From contig JAIQET010000022.1 of NCBI GenBank assembly GCA_020073645.1, positions 1 through 58,028 of the forward strand: a stretch of 58,028 bases of DNA, in the 5' to 3' direction. Position numbers and translations under genes: made by a program. This DNA is from Terriglobia bacterium. GTDB taxonomy: Bacteria > Acidobacteriota > Terriglobia > Terriglobales > Acidobacteriaceae. Numbering within the stretch: position 1 is the first letter of the stretch; each line of letters begins with the position of its first letter. Shown in pieces: positions 27,227 to 35,194 of this stretch. The notes under the pieces were generated by a model. That model worked only from the letters and a program-made list of their open reading frames with translations, ran no database searches and was not told the origin of the DNA.

Positions 27227-28221
27227 CGATGGCCGCTCAGAGTCCCGAAACGGTCGCCAGGACCGCAGCCGAACAGTGGATCCGGATGTATCGCAAGATG
27301 GTGAGCATCCGCCTGTTCGAGGAGCAGGTGAACGAGCTGTATACCCGGGCTCTTATGCCGGGGCTGGCCCATCTCTACATCGGCGAAGAAGCAGTCGCGG
27401 TCGGAATCTGCGAGGCACTCCGGTCCGACGACTACATCACCAGCACGCACCGCGGCCATGGACATTGTTTGGCCAAGGGCGCGGCACCGGACCGCATGTT
27501 TGCCGAGTTGCTGGGCAAAGAGGCGGGCTACTGCCGCGGCAAGGGCGGCTCCATGCACATTGCCGACCCCGACACCGGCAACCTGGGAGCGAACGCTATC
27601 GTCGCCGGAAGCGTGGGCATCGCAACGGGTGCGGCCTTATCGGCCAAGCGTCTCAAGACAAACCAGGTGGCGGTCTGTTTCTTTGGTGAGGGAGCGCTCG
27701 GTCAGGGTGTCCTCTACGAAGTGATGAACATCGCGCAACTCTGGAAGCTGCCGGTCATCTACGTTTGCGAGAACAATCTCTACAACGAGTACACGCACTA
27801 TTCTGAAACGACCGCAGGCGACATCCCGGCCCGCGCCGCTGCTTTCGGGGTTCAAACCGCGAGCGTGGATGGGCAAGACGTGCGCGCGGTACACGGGATC
27901 GCAACCCGGCTCGTCCAGAACGCCCGCAACGGGGGCGGTCCGGCATTTCTCTTGTGCAACACCTATCGCTACCACGGCCATCACGTCGGCGACATCAACC
28001 GCGAGTATTACCGGTCAAAAGAGGAAGAGCAGCGCTGGAAGACTGAACGCGATCCTCTAAAGCTGCTGTCCGCCTGGCTGATCGACCAGAAGCTGGCGGA
28101 CGCCGCGCTGCTCGATCGCATCCAGTCGGAAGTCAGGAAAGAGATGGAAGCAGCGGTGAAGTTTGCCGTTGAGGCGCATTATCCGGGCGTGGAAGAAGTG
28201 GAGCAGGACGTCTATGCCTGA
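27223..28221 (+). CDS. 2-oxoacid (acetoin/pyruvate-like) dehydrogenase E1 alpha subunit
   Basis: 332 residues. Has the E1-alpha motifs 'HLYIGEEAVAVGICEAL', 'STHRGHGHCLAKG', 'GKGGSMHIAD' and the thiamine-diphosphate motif starting 'GEGALGQG' and ending 'ENN' (GEG instead of the usual GDG). Sequence resembles AcoA-type E1 subunits. With the next gene it forms the alpha2-beta2 decarboxylase of a 2-oxoacid or acetoin dehydrogenase complex. Overlaps both neighbours by 4 and 8 bases. Substrate unknown. Confidence 0.87.
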   Translation: MTMAAQSPETVARTAAEQWIRMYRKMVSIRLFEEQVNELYTRALMPGLAHLYIGEEAVAVGICEALRSDDYITSTHRGHGHCLAKGAAPDRMFAELLGKEAGYCRGKGGSMHIADPDTGNLGANAIVAGSVGIATGAALSAKRLKTNQVAVCFFGEGALGQGVLYEVMNIAQLWKLPVIYVCENNLYNEYTHYSETTAGDIPARAAAFGVQTASVDGQDVRAVHGIATRLVQNARNGGGPAFLLCNTYRYHGHHVGDINREYYRSKEEEQRWKTERDPLKLLSAWLIDQKLADAALLDRIQSEVRKEMEAAVKFAVEAHYPGVEEVEQDVYA

Positions 28222-29209
28222 GGCCGTGCAACGGGAACTGACCTTCGCCCAGGCCGTGCGGGAGGCGCTGGCGGAAGAGATGCGCCGTGATTCCCGGGTC
28301 TGCATTTTCGGCGAAGATGTGGCCGAAGCCGGCACGCCGTTCAAGGTGCTGTCCGGACTGGTGGAAGAGTTCGGAACCGAGCGCGTTATTGATACCCCGA
28401 TCTCAGAAGCCGGATTCACCGGCCTGGGAGTGGGCGCGGCGATGACCGGCCTGCGCCCAGTGGTTGACATCATGTTCGGCGACTTCATCACGCTGACCAT
28501 GGACCAGATGGTGAATCAGGCCGCCAAGGTTCATTACATGTCCGGGGGCAAGTGGAAGGTCCCGATGGTGATGCGCACCACGCTCGGAGCCACCCGGCGC
28601 TCGGCAGCGCAGCATTCGCAGTCGCTGCACGCCTGGTTCAGCCATGTGCCGGGCCTGAAGGTCGTTCTGCCATCGACGCCCTACGATGCCAAGGGCCTGT
28701 TGAAGACCGCGATCCGGGATGAAAACCCGGTTGTCTTCTTCGAAGACAAGATGATGTACAAACTGAAAGGACCAGTGCCGGCGGAGGACTACACCATCCC
28801 GTTCGGAGTCGCGGACGTGAAGCGCGCGGGCGACGATATCACCCTGGTCGCGACCAGCAGCATGGTGCAGGTGGCGCTGGGAGCGGCGACTCTGCTGGAT
28901 GAAGTTGGAATCAGCGCAGAGGTCATCGACCCGCGTACGACCTGGCCTCTTGATGAGAAGACTTTGATTGAATCAGCAAAGAAGACATCACGGGTTATCG
29001 TGGTGGACGAGGGCTACGGACGGTACGGAGTCACGGCGGAGATTGCGTCGGTGATTGCAGAAGGCGCTTTCTATGATCTCGACGCGCCGGTCAAACGGAT
29101 GGGAGCCATGCATGTCCCCATTCCCTTTTCTCCCGTTCTGGAAGACGTGACCGTACCCACCGAACACACAGTATTCGAAGCGGCCAGAGCGCTCTGTCGC
29201 CGGTCCTAA
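28214..29209 (+). CDS. 2-oxoacid (acetoin/pyruvate-like) dehydrogenase E1 beta subunit
   Basis: 331 residues from ATG 28214 (inside the end of E1-alpha). Typical AcoB/PdhB sequence: 'FGEDVAEAGTPFKVLSGL', 'DTPISEAGFTGLGVGAAM', 'QHSQSLHAWFSHVPGLKVV', 'PSTPYDAKGLL' and 'VIDPRTTWPLD'. It supplies the second half of the thiamine-diphosphate site and the transketolase C-terminal domain. The longer frame starting at 28163 lies wholly within the E1-alpha coding region and was rejected as start. Confidence 0.88.
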   Translation: MPEAVQRELTFAQAVREALAEEMRRDSRVCIFGEDVAEAGTPFKVLSGLVEEFGTERVIDTPISEAGFTGLGVGAAMTGLRPVVDIMFGDFITLTMDQMVNQAAKVHYMSGGKWKVPMVMRTTLGATRRSAAQHSQSLHAWFSHVPGLKVVLPSTPYDAKGLLKTAIRDENPVVFFEDKMMYKLKGPVPAEDYTIPFGVADVKRAGDDITLVATSSMVQVALGAATLLDEVGISAEVIDPRTTWPLDEKTLIESAKKTSRVIVVDEGYGRYGVTAEIASVIAEGAFYDLDAPVKRMGAMHVPIPFSPVLEDVTVPTEHTVFEAARALCRRS

Positions 29210-29227
29210 GCAAACAGGAGGTAGGTT

Positions 29228-30574
29228 ATGGCACTGCCAACGCACGGAACAATGGCGGTTGATTGGGAACAGCGGGTGGATTTAGATCGCCTGCGCCGGG
29301 AACGGCTGGCACGGGCGAAGGCCCTGCTCGCCAAGTCGGAGATGGGCGCGCTGCTCTGCTTCGATATGAACAATGTGCGCTACCTGACCTCGACCCACAT
29401 TGGCACCTGGGCGCAGGATAAGGCGAATCGTTTCACCCTGCTGCCGCAGAACGACGAGCCGATTCTCTGGGATTTCGGATCAGCGGCTCGCCACCATCAA
29501 CTCCATTGTCCCTGGCTGGGCGAGCGCTCCCGTCCGGGAATCTCGATGTTGCGCGGCGCCATGACGCCGGAAATGGGACGCGCCGAAGATGTCGCGAAGA
29601 AGATCCGCATTGAGCTTGAAATGCGCGGCCTGCACAAAGAGCCGTTGGGAATCGATATCGTTGAGCCGCCCGTGCTTTTCGCCCTGCAGAAGGAAGGGAT
29701 CAAGGTGGTCGATGGTCAGGCGCTCCTGTCCGAGGCCCGCGTCATCAAGACCCAGGACGAGATCGCGCTGCTGAACACGTCCGCCATGATGGTCGACGCC
29801 GCGTATGACGAACTCTATCGCGCGATGAAACCGGGCATGAAGGAAAACGAGGCGGTCGGGCTGGTCAGCAAAGTTCTCTACGACCTCGGTTCGGAATACG
29901 TCGAAGCTGTGAATGCGATTTCCGGGGAGCGTTGCAATCCACACCCGCACGTCTTCTCGGACCGCATTCTAAGGCCGGGTGATCCCGTCTATTACGACAT
30001 CCTCCACTCGTACATGGGATACCGCACCTGCTACTACCGGTGCTTCACCATCGGTTACGCATCCCATGCCATGGTCGACGCTTACAAGCGGTGCCGCGAC
30101 TACCTGGATGCGGCCATTGAACTGGTGCGCCCGGGTCGAACTACGGCGGAAATCGCCGCCGTTTGGCCGAAGGCACAGGAGTTCGGTTTCCCCAATGAGG
30201 AAGCTTGCTTCGCGCTGCAATACGGCCACGGTATTGGGCTCGCGATCTGGGAGAAGCCGGTCATCAGCCGCCTGGTCTCGTTTGAGCATCCCTGCGAGAT
30301 CAAGCCGGGCATGGTGTTTGCCCTGGAGACGTTCTGGCCCTCGACCGACGGCTGGAGTGCCGCCCGCATCGAGGAGGAGATCGTGGTGACCCAAACCGGC
30401 CACGAAGTCATCACGCGCTTCCCGGCCGAAGAGTTGCTGGTAGCCGGGGCGCACTACTACACCGTGAATGGGCCGCTGCCCACCACGCGCGAGAACGAAA
30501 ACGAGCCCAGCCGGCGGGTGAAAGAAATGATCGAGGCGAGTTCGAGAACGGAACGTGTCGGAGTTTCCGACTGA
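29228..30574 (+). CDS. M24-fold (pita-bread) enzyme with an altered metal site
   Basis: 448 residues with the creatinase-like N-terminal domain (about 25-180) and the M24 catalytic domain. Expected metal ligands: D257 ('VYYDILHSYMGY'), then Cys268 ('RTC') where M24 peptidases have the second Asp, H334 ('YGHGIGLAIWEKP'), E367 ('ALETFW') and E382 ('RIEEEIVVT'). The Asp-to-Cys change and the operon context argue against a routine Xaa-Pro peptidase; M24-fold members also include creatinase, ectoine hydrolase and the DMSP lyase DddP. AGGAGG precedes the ATG by about 7 bases. It lies between the E1 and E2 genes, so it probably acts in the same catabolic route. Confidence 0.75.
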   Translation: MALPTHGTMAVDWEQRVDLDRLRRERLARAKALLAKSEMGALLCFDMNNVRYLTSTHIGTWAQDKANRFTLLPQNDEPILWDFGSAARHHQLHCPWLGERSRPGISMLRGAMTPEMGRAEDVAKKIRIELEMRGLHKEPLGIDIVEPPVLFALQKEGIKVVDGQALLSEARVIKTQDEIALLNTSAMMVDAAYDELYRAMKPGMKENEAVGLVSKVLYDLGSEYVEAVNAISGERCNPHPHVFSDRILRPGDPVYYDILHSYMGYRTCYYRCFTIGYASHAMVDAYKRCRDYLDAAIELVRPGRTTAEIAAVWPKAQEFGFPNEEACFALQYGHGIGLAIWEKPVISRLVSFEHPCEIKPGMVFALETFWPSTDGWSAARIEEEIVVTQTGHEVITRFPAEELLVAGAHYYTVNGPLPTTRENENEPSRRVKEMIEASSRTERVGVSD

Positions 30575-30605
30575 GAACGCGGGCTGGCGCCCTCCCCCAA
30601 CCATT

Positions 30606-31787
30606 ATGGCAATCAGCGTCGTCATGCCCGCTCTCGAAATGGCGCAGGAATCCGGCAAGCTCGTGGCTTGGCGGAAGAAGGAAGGCGAAAGCGTCACCAA
30701 GGGTGAGACGCTGCTGGAAATAGAAACCGACAAAGCGGTGATGGAAATCGAGGCCCCGGGCGACGGCGTGCTGGCCGGAGTCAAAGTTCAGGAAGGCGCG
30801 GTCGTGCCGGTTGGACAGACGATCGCCTGGATCGTGCGTCCGGGCGAAGTTCCTCCCCCAGAAACCTCCCCCTCTGAATCGGGAAGAAGGATGGACGCCG
30901 TCCCCGCACGTCCAGCCACGGCTAGTAGCAAGATTGCCCAAACGCCCGACATGCAGGGCGGGAGGATTTCGCCGAAAGCCCGCCGTCTGGCCCGCGAACG
31001 CGGCGTTGACATCCGATCGCTGCGCGGATCAGGTCCGGATGGTGCGATCCTGACAGAAGACGTTCTTGCCGCGGCCGAGTCGCCCCAGCAGCCCTCCTCC
31101 CCGAAGGCCGAAACACTGGGTCCGGTTGCCCGGCTCATGGCCGAGCGCACAACGCAGAGCTGGACCACCGTGCCACATTTCTTTGTCGTCCGCGAGATTG
31201 ATGCGGGCGCGCTGAACCAGGCACGGGAGAGGCTGGGACCTGCGATTGAAAAAGCCCATGGTCTGCGGCCTACACACACCGATCTGCTGGTTGCTCTACT
31301 TGGCCGGGTATTGCCGAAGCATCCCCGGATGAATGCGAGTTGGACCGGAGATACGATTCGTCTTAACCCCCAAGTGAACGTTGCCATCGCGATGGCTGTC
31401 GAGGACGGGGTGGTCGCTGCTGTGATTCCTGATACCGACAAGCTGGAGGTTGGCGCGATTGCAGTGCAAAGACGGGATGTAACTGAACGGGCCCGAGCCG
31501 GACGCTTGCGGCCCGCTGACATTGCCGGGGCCACCTTCACCATCAGCAATCTTGGTATGTACAGGGTCGATGCGTTCAGCGCGATCATCACTCCACCACA
31601 GGCTGCGATTCTCGCAGTTGGCAGCATTGCTGATCGGGTGGTGCCGGTCACTGGCCAACCGGGCATCCGCCCGATGATGACCCTGACGCTGTCGTGCGAC
31701 CACCGAGTCGTGGATGGCGCACGGGCTGCGCTCTTTCTGAATGACCTGGCGGACGCCCTGCGTGAGCCTGAGAAGTGGCTGCGATGA
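30606..31787 (+). CDS. Dihydrolipoamide acyltransferase E2 component
   Basis: 393 residues from ATG 30606 ('MAISVVMPALEMAQESGKL'). One lipoyl domain with K43 in 'ETDKAVMEIEAP', a peripheral-subunit-binding domain ('RISPKARRLARERGVDI') and a catalytic domain ending 'SCDHRVVDGARAALFL' with H366 and D370. It transfers the acyl group made by E1 to CoA. The frame extends upstream to 30555 inside the M24 gene, but the lipoyl domain defines the start. No E3 (lipoamide dehydrogenase) gene follows; E3 must be shared from elsewhere. Confidence 0.87.
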   Translation: MAISVVMPALEMAQESGKLVAWRKKEGESVTKGETLLEIETDKAVMEIEAPGDGVLAGVKVQEGAVVPVGQTIAWIVRPGEVPPPETSPSESGRRMDAVPARPATASSKIAQTPDMQGGRISPKARRLARERGVDIRSLRGSGPDGAILTEDVLAAAESPQQPSSPKAETLGPVARLMAERTTQSWTTVPHFFVVREIDAGALNQARERLGPAIEKAHGLRPTHTDLLVALLGRVLPKHPRMNASWTGDTIRLNPQVNVAIAMAVEDGVVAAVIPDTDKLEVGAIAVQRRDVTERARAGRLRPADIAGATFTISNLGMYRVDAFSAIITPPQAAILAVGSIADRVVPVTGQPGIRPMMTLTLSCDHRVVDGARAALFLNDLADALREPEKWLR

Positions 31788-31818
31788 CCGCATGGCTGTT
31801 GGAAATTCGGGTGACTGA

Positions 31819-32556
31819 TTAGTCCGGTTTGCCTTCGCCCTGGTTCGGGGGTTCCTGCCTCTGCTGGTTTTGGGGTTGGTCTCCCTGATCCCGGCCGGCT
31901 CCTGGTCCACGGTAATCGTCGCCTCCGCGGCCACCCTCAGGTCGGCTTCCCTCGTCGGGATTCATCTCGCGCGGCTGCTCGGGAGCCCGATCGCGTTCCA
32001 CTCCGGTAGAGAATCCGGGCCTGATCAGGACGTGTGGAGCGCCCTCAGCGACTCCAGCGACTTCGACAAGGCCCTCGAAAACATCAACGATCGTCTTGCT
32101 CTTCTTGTTCACTTCCACCGAAAAGCGAGTGCCGCGGACGGTGATCACGGCCGTGGGAGTGCCCATGCGAAAGGAGGGAGTACTTCCCAGGCGCTTTTGC
32201 ACTTTAACCAGAATATTTCCGATAAGAAGCTCGAGAGAGTAGCCTTTTCCTTCGTTGGGAGCCTTCAGCACAACATTACTGTGGGACTTCACTAACACCT
32301 GCGAACCGTCCTGGAGGTCCAGCAGAACACTTCCCTTGGCGGTTTCAATGGTGCTCCCGGCCGTCAGGGCTACGCCCCGTTGCGCAGTCAAGGGCGAGCC
32401 TTGTGGGGAGTGGAGTACGACCGTGCCCTTGACCTCGCTGATTTCCGCCGAGCCGATGGGGAGAACTGTCTGCTGCGGCGGTGCGGTCTGCGCCGCTGCG
32501 AACATAAGTACGACCACCGTCATCAACGCAATACGAATACAGTGGAAACTTGTCAT
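31819..32556 (-). CDS. Exported FecR-domain protein
   Basis: 245 residues with a signal peptide ('IALMTVVVLMFAAAQTA'), a FecR-type beta-domain (about 55-150: 'GVALTAGSTIETAKGSVLLDLQDGSQVLV', 'PTAVITVRGTRFSVEV') and a long low-complexity tail rich in Pro, Gly, Gln, Arg and Asp. No sigma-factor gene is adjacent, so it is not a classical FecR anti-sigma protein. Its ATG overlaps the stop of the CHASE2 kinase (ATGA), so the two are translationally coupled; the FecR protein could be the periplasmic partner of CHASE2. Confidence 0.8.
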   Translation of the reverse strand: MTSFHCIRIALMTVVVLMFAAAQTAPPQQTVLPIGSAEISEVKGTVVLHSPQGSPLTAQRGVALTAGSTIETAKGSVLLDLQDGSQVLVKSHSNVVLKAPNEGKGYSLELLIGNILVKVQKRLGSTPSFRMGTPTAVITVRGTRFSVEVNKKSKTIVDVFEGLVEVAGVAEGAPHVLIRPGFSTGVERDRAPEQPREMNPDEGSRPEGGRGGDDYRGPGAGRDQGDQPQNQQRQEPPNQGEGKPD

Positions 32557-34865
32557 GCTCTCACCTCGGATGGAACCTCTACGTCCGTTCTGGTCGGCAA
32601 GTAAATCTCGAATGTCATGCCTGCCCGTCCACTTTCTGCCCGTAAGGAACCGCCGTGTTTCTCAGCAACGCGCTTTACGAACGCTAGACCGAGGCCCCAT
32701 CCCGGCTTGCGATTCTCCACATTCTTTCCTCGGTAGTAGGGATCGAAAAAGTGAGGGATCTCTTCCACAGCGATGGGCTCACTCTGATTCTGCACAGATA
32801 TGATCACGTTATCCTCGCGGTTCGAGCAACGAACCGTTATCTCCGTGCCAGGCTTGCCGTACTTAATGGCATTGCTTACCAGGTTCAGGACGGCCCCATT
32901 GATCAGGGGAGCATCTCCGATGGTAACGACTGCGGCCTCGGTTTCCAGAGCCAGTCGCATGTTTGCCGCGGCGGCCAGCGGCCGCAGGATGTCGAATACC
33001 TGGCGGACAATGTCATGGAGTTCCAGAACATCTGCTCTGACCGGCTTCGCTCCGGCATCGAGGCGGAGAACATCGAGATAACTATTGATGAGGGCCAGCA
33101 GGCGCTTCGACTCAGACAAGATGGTTTCGGCTGCACCCTCACAGTCGGGCGAGCCGGGATAGCGAATCATCAGGTCTGCAAAGCCTTGGATCGATGCCAG
33201 AGGAGTTCGGAGTTCGTGGGTGATGAACGCCAGGGCTTCGGCGCGAGCCCGGTCGCGCTCGACACGAGTCTGCAGATTCGTAAACGTGACGACCGTTCCT
33301 CCGCTGGGGGAGAGTCGAGTCGGCAGCAAGGGCGCGATTCGAACGGAGTACAGCACGCCGCTGAGATAGACTTCCCCTTCCTGGCCCGGACCGACGTCCG
33401 CCAACGGCCCGTCGTCCTTTGAAATCCATCGGGCACGAAGTTGCTCAAGCGTCAGCCCAGAGTTCGTTGGCGTAAGAACGGCCGCGAAGGCTTGATTGTG
33501 CAACAGGGGATTGCCTTTCTCGTCGAAGATGGCAACCAGATCCTGGGTCGATTCCAGAAGAGTCTTATGCAGCTCATAGAGCGAGCCGAGTTCAGTTTCC
33601 AGTTTCTGCAGTAACTCGAGCTTCCATGAAAGCTCGGCCCTTCCCGGCATGGCGGTCTCAGTCGCCTGCTGGGAGAGCCAGGAGCGCAGTCCCCGCAGTT
33701 GCTGGGTCACGCTACGTTCCACCAAGGCGAAATCCGCCGTGAACACCACCAGCGGCCCCATGAGCACCGCCAACAGCATTGCTCCCGCGGGCACGATCCG
33801 TGAAGCCGCCAGGAACGTAAAAAACGCGATGGCATACACCGCAACGGCGAGCACGACAAGCAGGCCGATGGAAGCCCAACCACGCCATTTGCGAAATACG
33901 CCGACAACGACCAGGCAAGTGCATGCCAAGGCTGCCGCACCAAACGCAGCCGGAACCTCGTGAAGCGATCGCCCGGTCAGAATACCGTCGAGGATCTGGG
34001 CATGCACCTCGATTCCCGGCGCAGGTATCTCCGTGGCCAAGGGGGTATTCAGACGATCGCTGATCTCGGTTGTGCCGAAGCCGACCAGTACCGGGCGCTC
34101 GGCGAATCTTGTCCCTAGATCACCGCCCCGGAGCACAGTGGAAGCTGAAACAGTCTCGAACCCGTCACGCCGGAAAGGAATACGGACAAGGATAGGTTTG
34201 GCCAAACTAATACTGGTGGCATCGTCGGAAGCAGGGATACCGTACGAATCCAGAAATGCAAAGGTCCGGTGCGGGTCGGTTCGCCGCGCTACCTCGACTG
34301 CGAAAGCCCATCGTGGGCCATCGATGGTCAGTTCGCGTGGCGGGAATCGCCGGCAAACACTGTCCGCATCGAGGACAGCATGGGCATGTCCCACCGCGAC
34401 TGCAGCCTGTGAGAATGCCGGCAACGGTTCTACCCAATGGGGACCGTCCGGAAAGGCGCCGATCTTGCCCACGAGGACCGTACGCCCGCTGGCTTGCAGC
34501 GATCTCTGCAAACCTGCATCGGCTTCCGGTGACTGGGGTTCGGATAGCAGGATGTCGAGACCAATCACGCCTGCGCCAGCGTGGGCGAGGTTGCTCGTCA
34601 ACTGGCCCAAAAGCTCACGTGACCAGGGCCAGCGACCGTATTGCCGCAGACTTTCATCGTCGATCAAGACCAATACCACCGCGGAAGGTTGCGCCGGGGA
34701 TGGCGCCAGACGAAAGAACGTATCGGTGAGGCGCATCTCCGAGTCACGCACTACAGGAATGAGCGAGAGAACAGCGACGAGAACCAACAGGAGCAGGGAT
34801 AATCCAACCCGGCCTACCCAGATGCCAAGGCGTGGATACCGCTTCATCGCTCTTTCTGCGAGCAC
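32553..34865 (-). CDS. CHASE2-domain sensor histidine kinase
   Basis: 770 residues from a GTG with AGGAGGGG four bases upstream (an ATG follows at 34847). Order: N-terminal membrane helix, extracytoplasmic CHASE2 domain (about 40-310, 'VLVLIDDESLRQYGRWPWSRELL', 'GLDILLSEPQSPEAD'), three membrane helices (about 315-390), a PAS-like domain, HisKA with H550 in 'FITHELRTPLASI', and an HATPase domain with N-box 'NLVSNAIKYG' and G-box 'GWGLGLAFVKRVAEKHGG'. No response regulator gene is adjacent, so the output is unlinked or acts on the divergent kinase's pathway. Confidence 0.88.
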   Translation of the reverse strand: MLAERAMKRYPRLGIWVGRVGLSLLLLVLVAVLSLIPVVRDSEMRLTDTFFRLAPSPAQPSAVVLVLIDDESLRQYGRWPWSRELLGQLTSNLAHAGAGVIGLDILLSEPQSPEADAGLQRSLQASGRTVLVGKIGAFPDGPHWVEPLPAFSQAAVAVGHAHAVLDADSVCRRFPPRELTIDGPRWAFAVEVARRTDPHRTFAFLDSYGIPASDDATSISLAKPILVRIPFRRDGFETVSASTVLRGGDLGTRFAERPVLVGFGTTEISDRLNTPLATEIPAPGIEVHAQILDGILTGRSLHEVPAAFGAAALACTCLVVVGVFRKWRGWASIGLLVVLAVAVYAIAFFTFLAASRIVPAGAMLLAVLMGPLVVFTADFALVERSVTQQLRGLRSWLSQQATETAMPGRAELSWKLELLQKLETELGSLYELHKTLLESTQDLVAIFDEKGNPLLHNQAFAAVLTPTNSGLTLEQLRARWISKDDGPLADVGPGQEGEVYLSGVLYSVRIAPLLPTRLSPSGGTVVTFTNLQTRVERDRARAEALAFITHELRTPLASIQGFADLMIRYPGSPDCEGAAETILSESKRLLALINSYLDVLRLDAGAKPVRADVLELHDIVRQVFDILRPLAAAANMRLALETEAAVVTIGDAPLINGAVLNLVSNAIKYGKPGTEITVRCSNREDNVIISVQNQSEPIAVEEIPHFFDPYYRGKNVENRKPGWGLGLAFVKRVAEKHGGSLRAESGRAGMTFEIYLPTRTDVEVPSEVRA

Positions 34866-35194
34866 AAATCCCCTCCTCTGGCCCGTTCCTTAATAGATGC
34901 GGGAAGTTCCTGCCGAGGCGAGCCGTGGGTAATCAGAGAGGACTGACTAAGAGCCTGTTCGGTCATGGGGAAGCTATCCTCCCCTCACCCTCTGGACTAA
35001 ATCGTAGGCCCGGGTAGTGCCCGAGTCAATTTGCTAGTAACGTACCCTCATCTGGAAGGGGCGGAGTGCAAGCCGGTCGGAAGGAATATCGGCAGGTACT
35101 GGCGTGGTGCAGGGCCGGCCCAGCCCGTATATACTTTCATTCTGGCAGGGGCGTTGTGCCGGGTTAAGATGCGTATGGTTTTCGCAGTCAGTCA
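34866..35194. other. Divergent intergenic region between the CHASE2 kinase and the TPR kinase
   Basis: 329 bases with no convincing gene. It includes the 10-bp perfect palindrome GGGCCGGCCC at 35112-35121 and a TATACT hexamer shortly after, near the TPR-kinase start, which may belong to its promoter. No clear -35 box was found. Confidence 0.4.

Noticed and set aside
30788..31666. 292-residue minus-strand ORF opposite the E2 gene
   Set aside because: The E2 motifs (lipoyl Lys, HxxxD) on the plus strand are decisive; the antisense product is low complexity.
34033..34893. 286-residue plus-strand ORF opposite the CHASE2 domain
   Set aside because: Arg/Ser/Thr-rich product typical of antisense frames; the CHASE2 frame is conserved.
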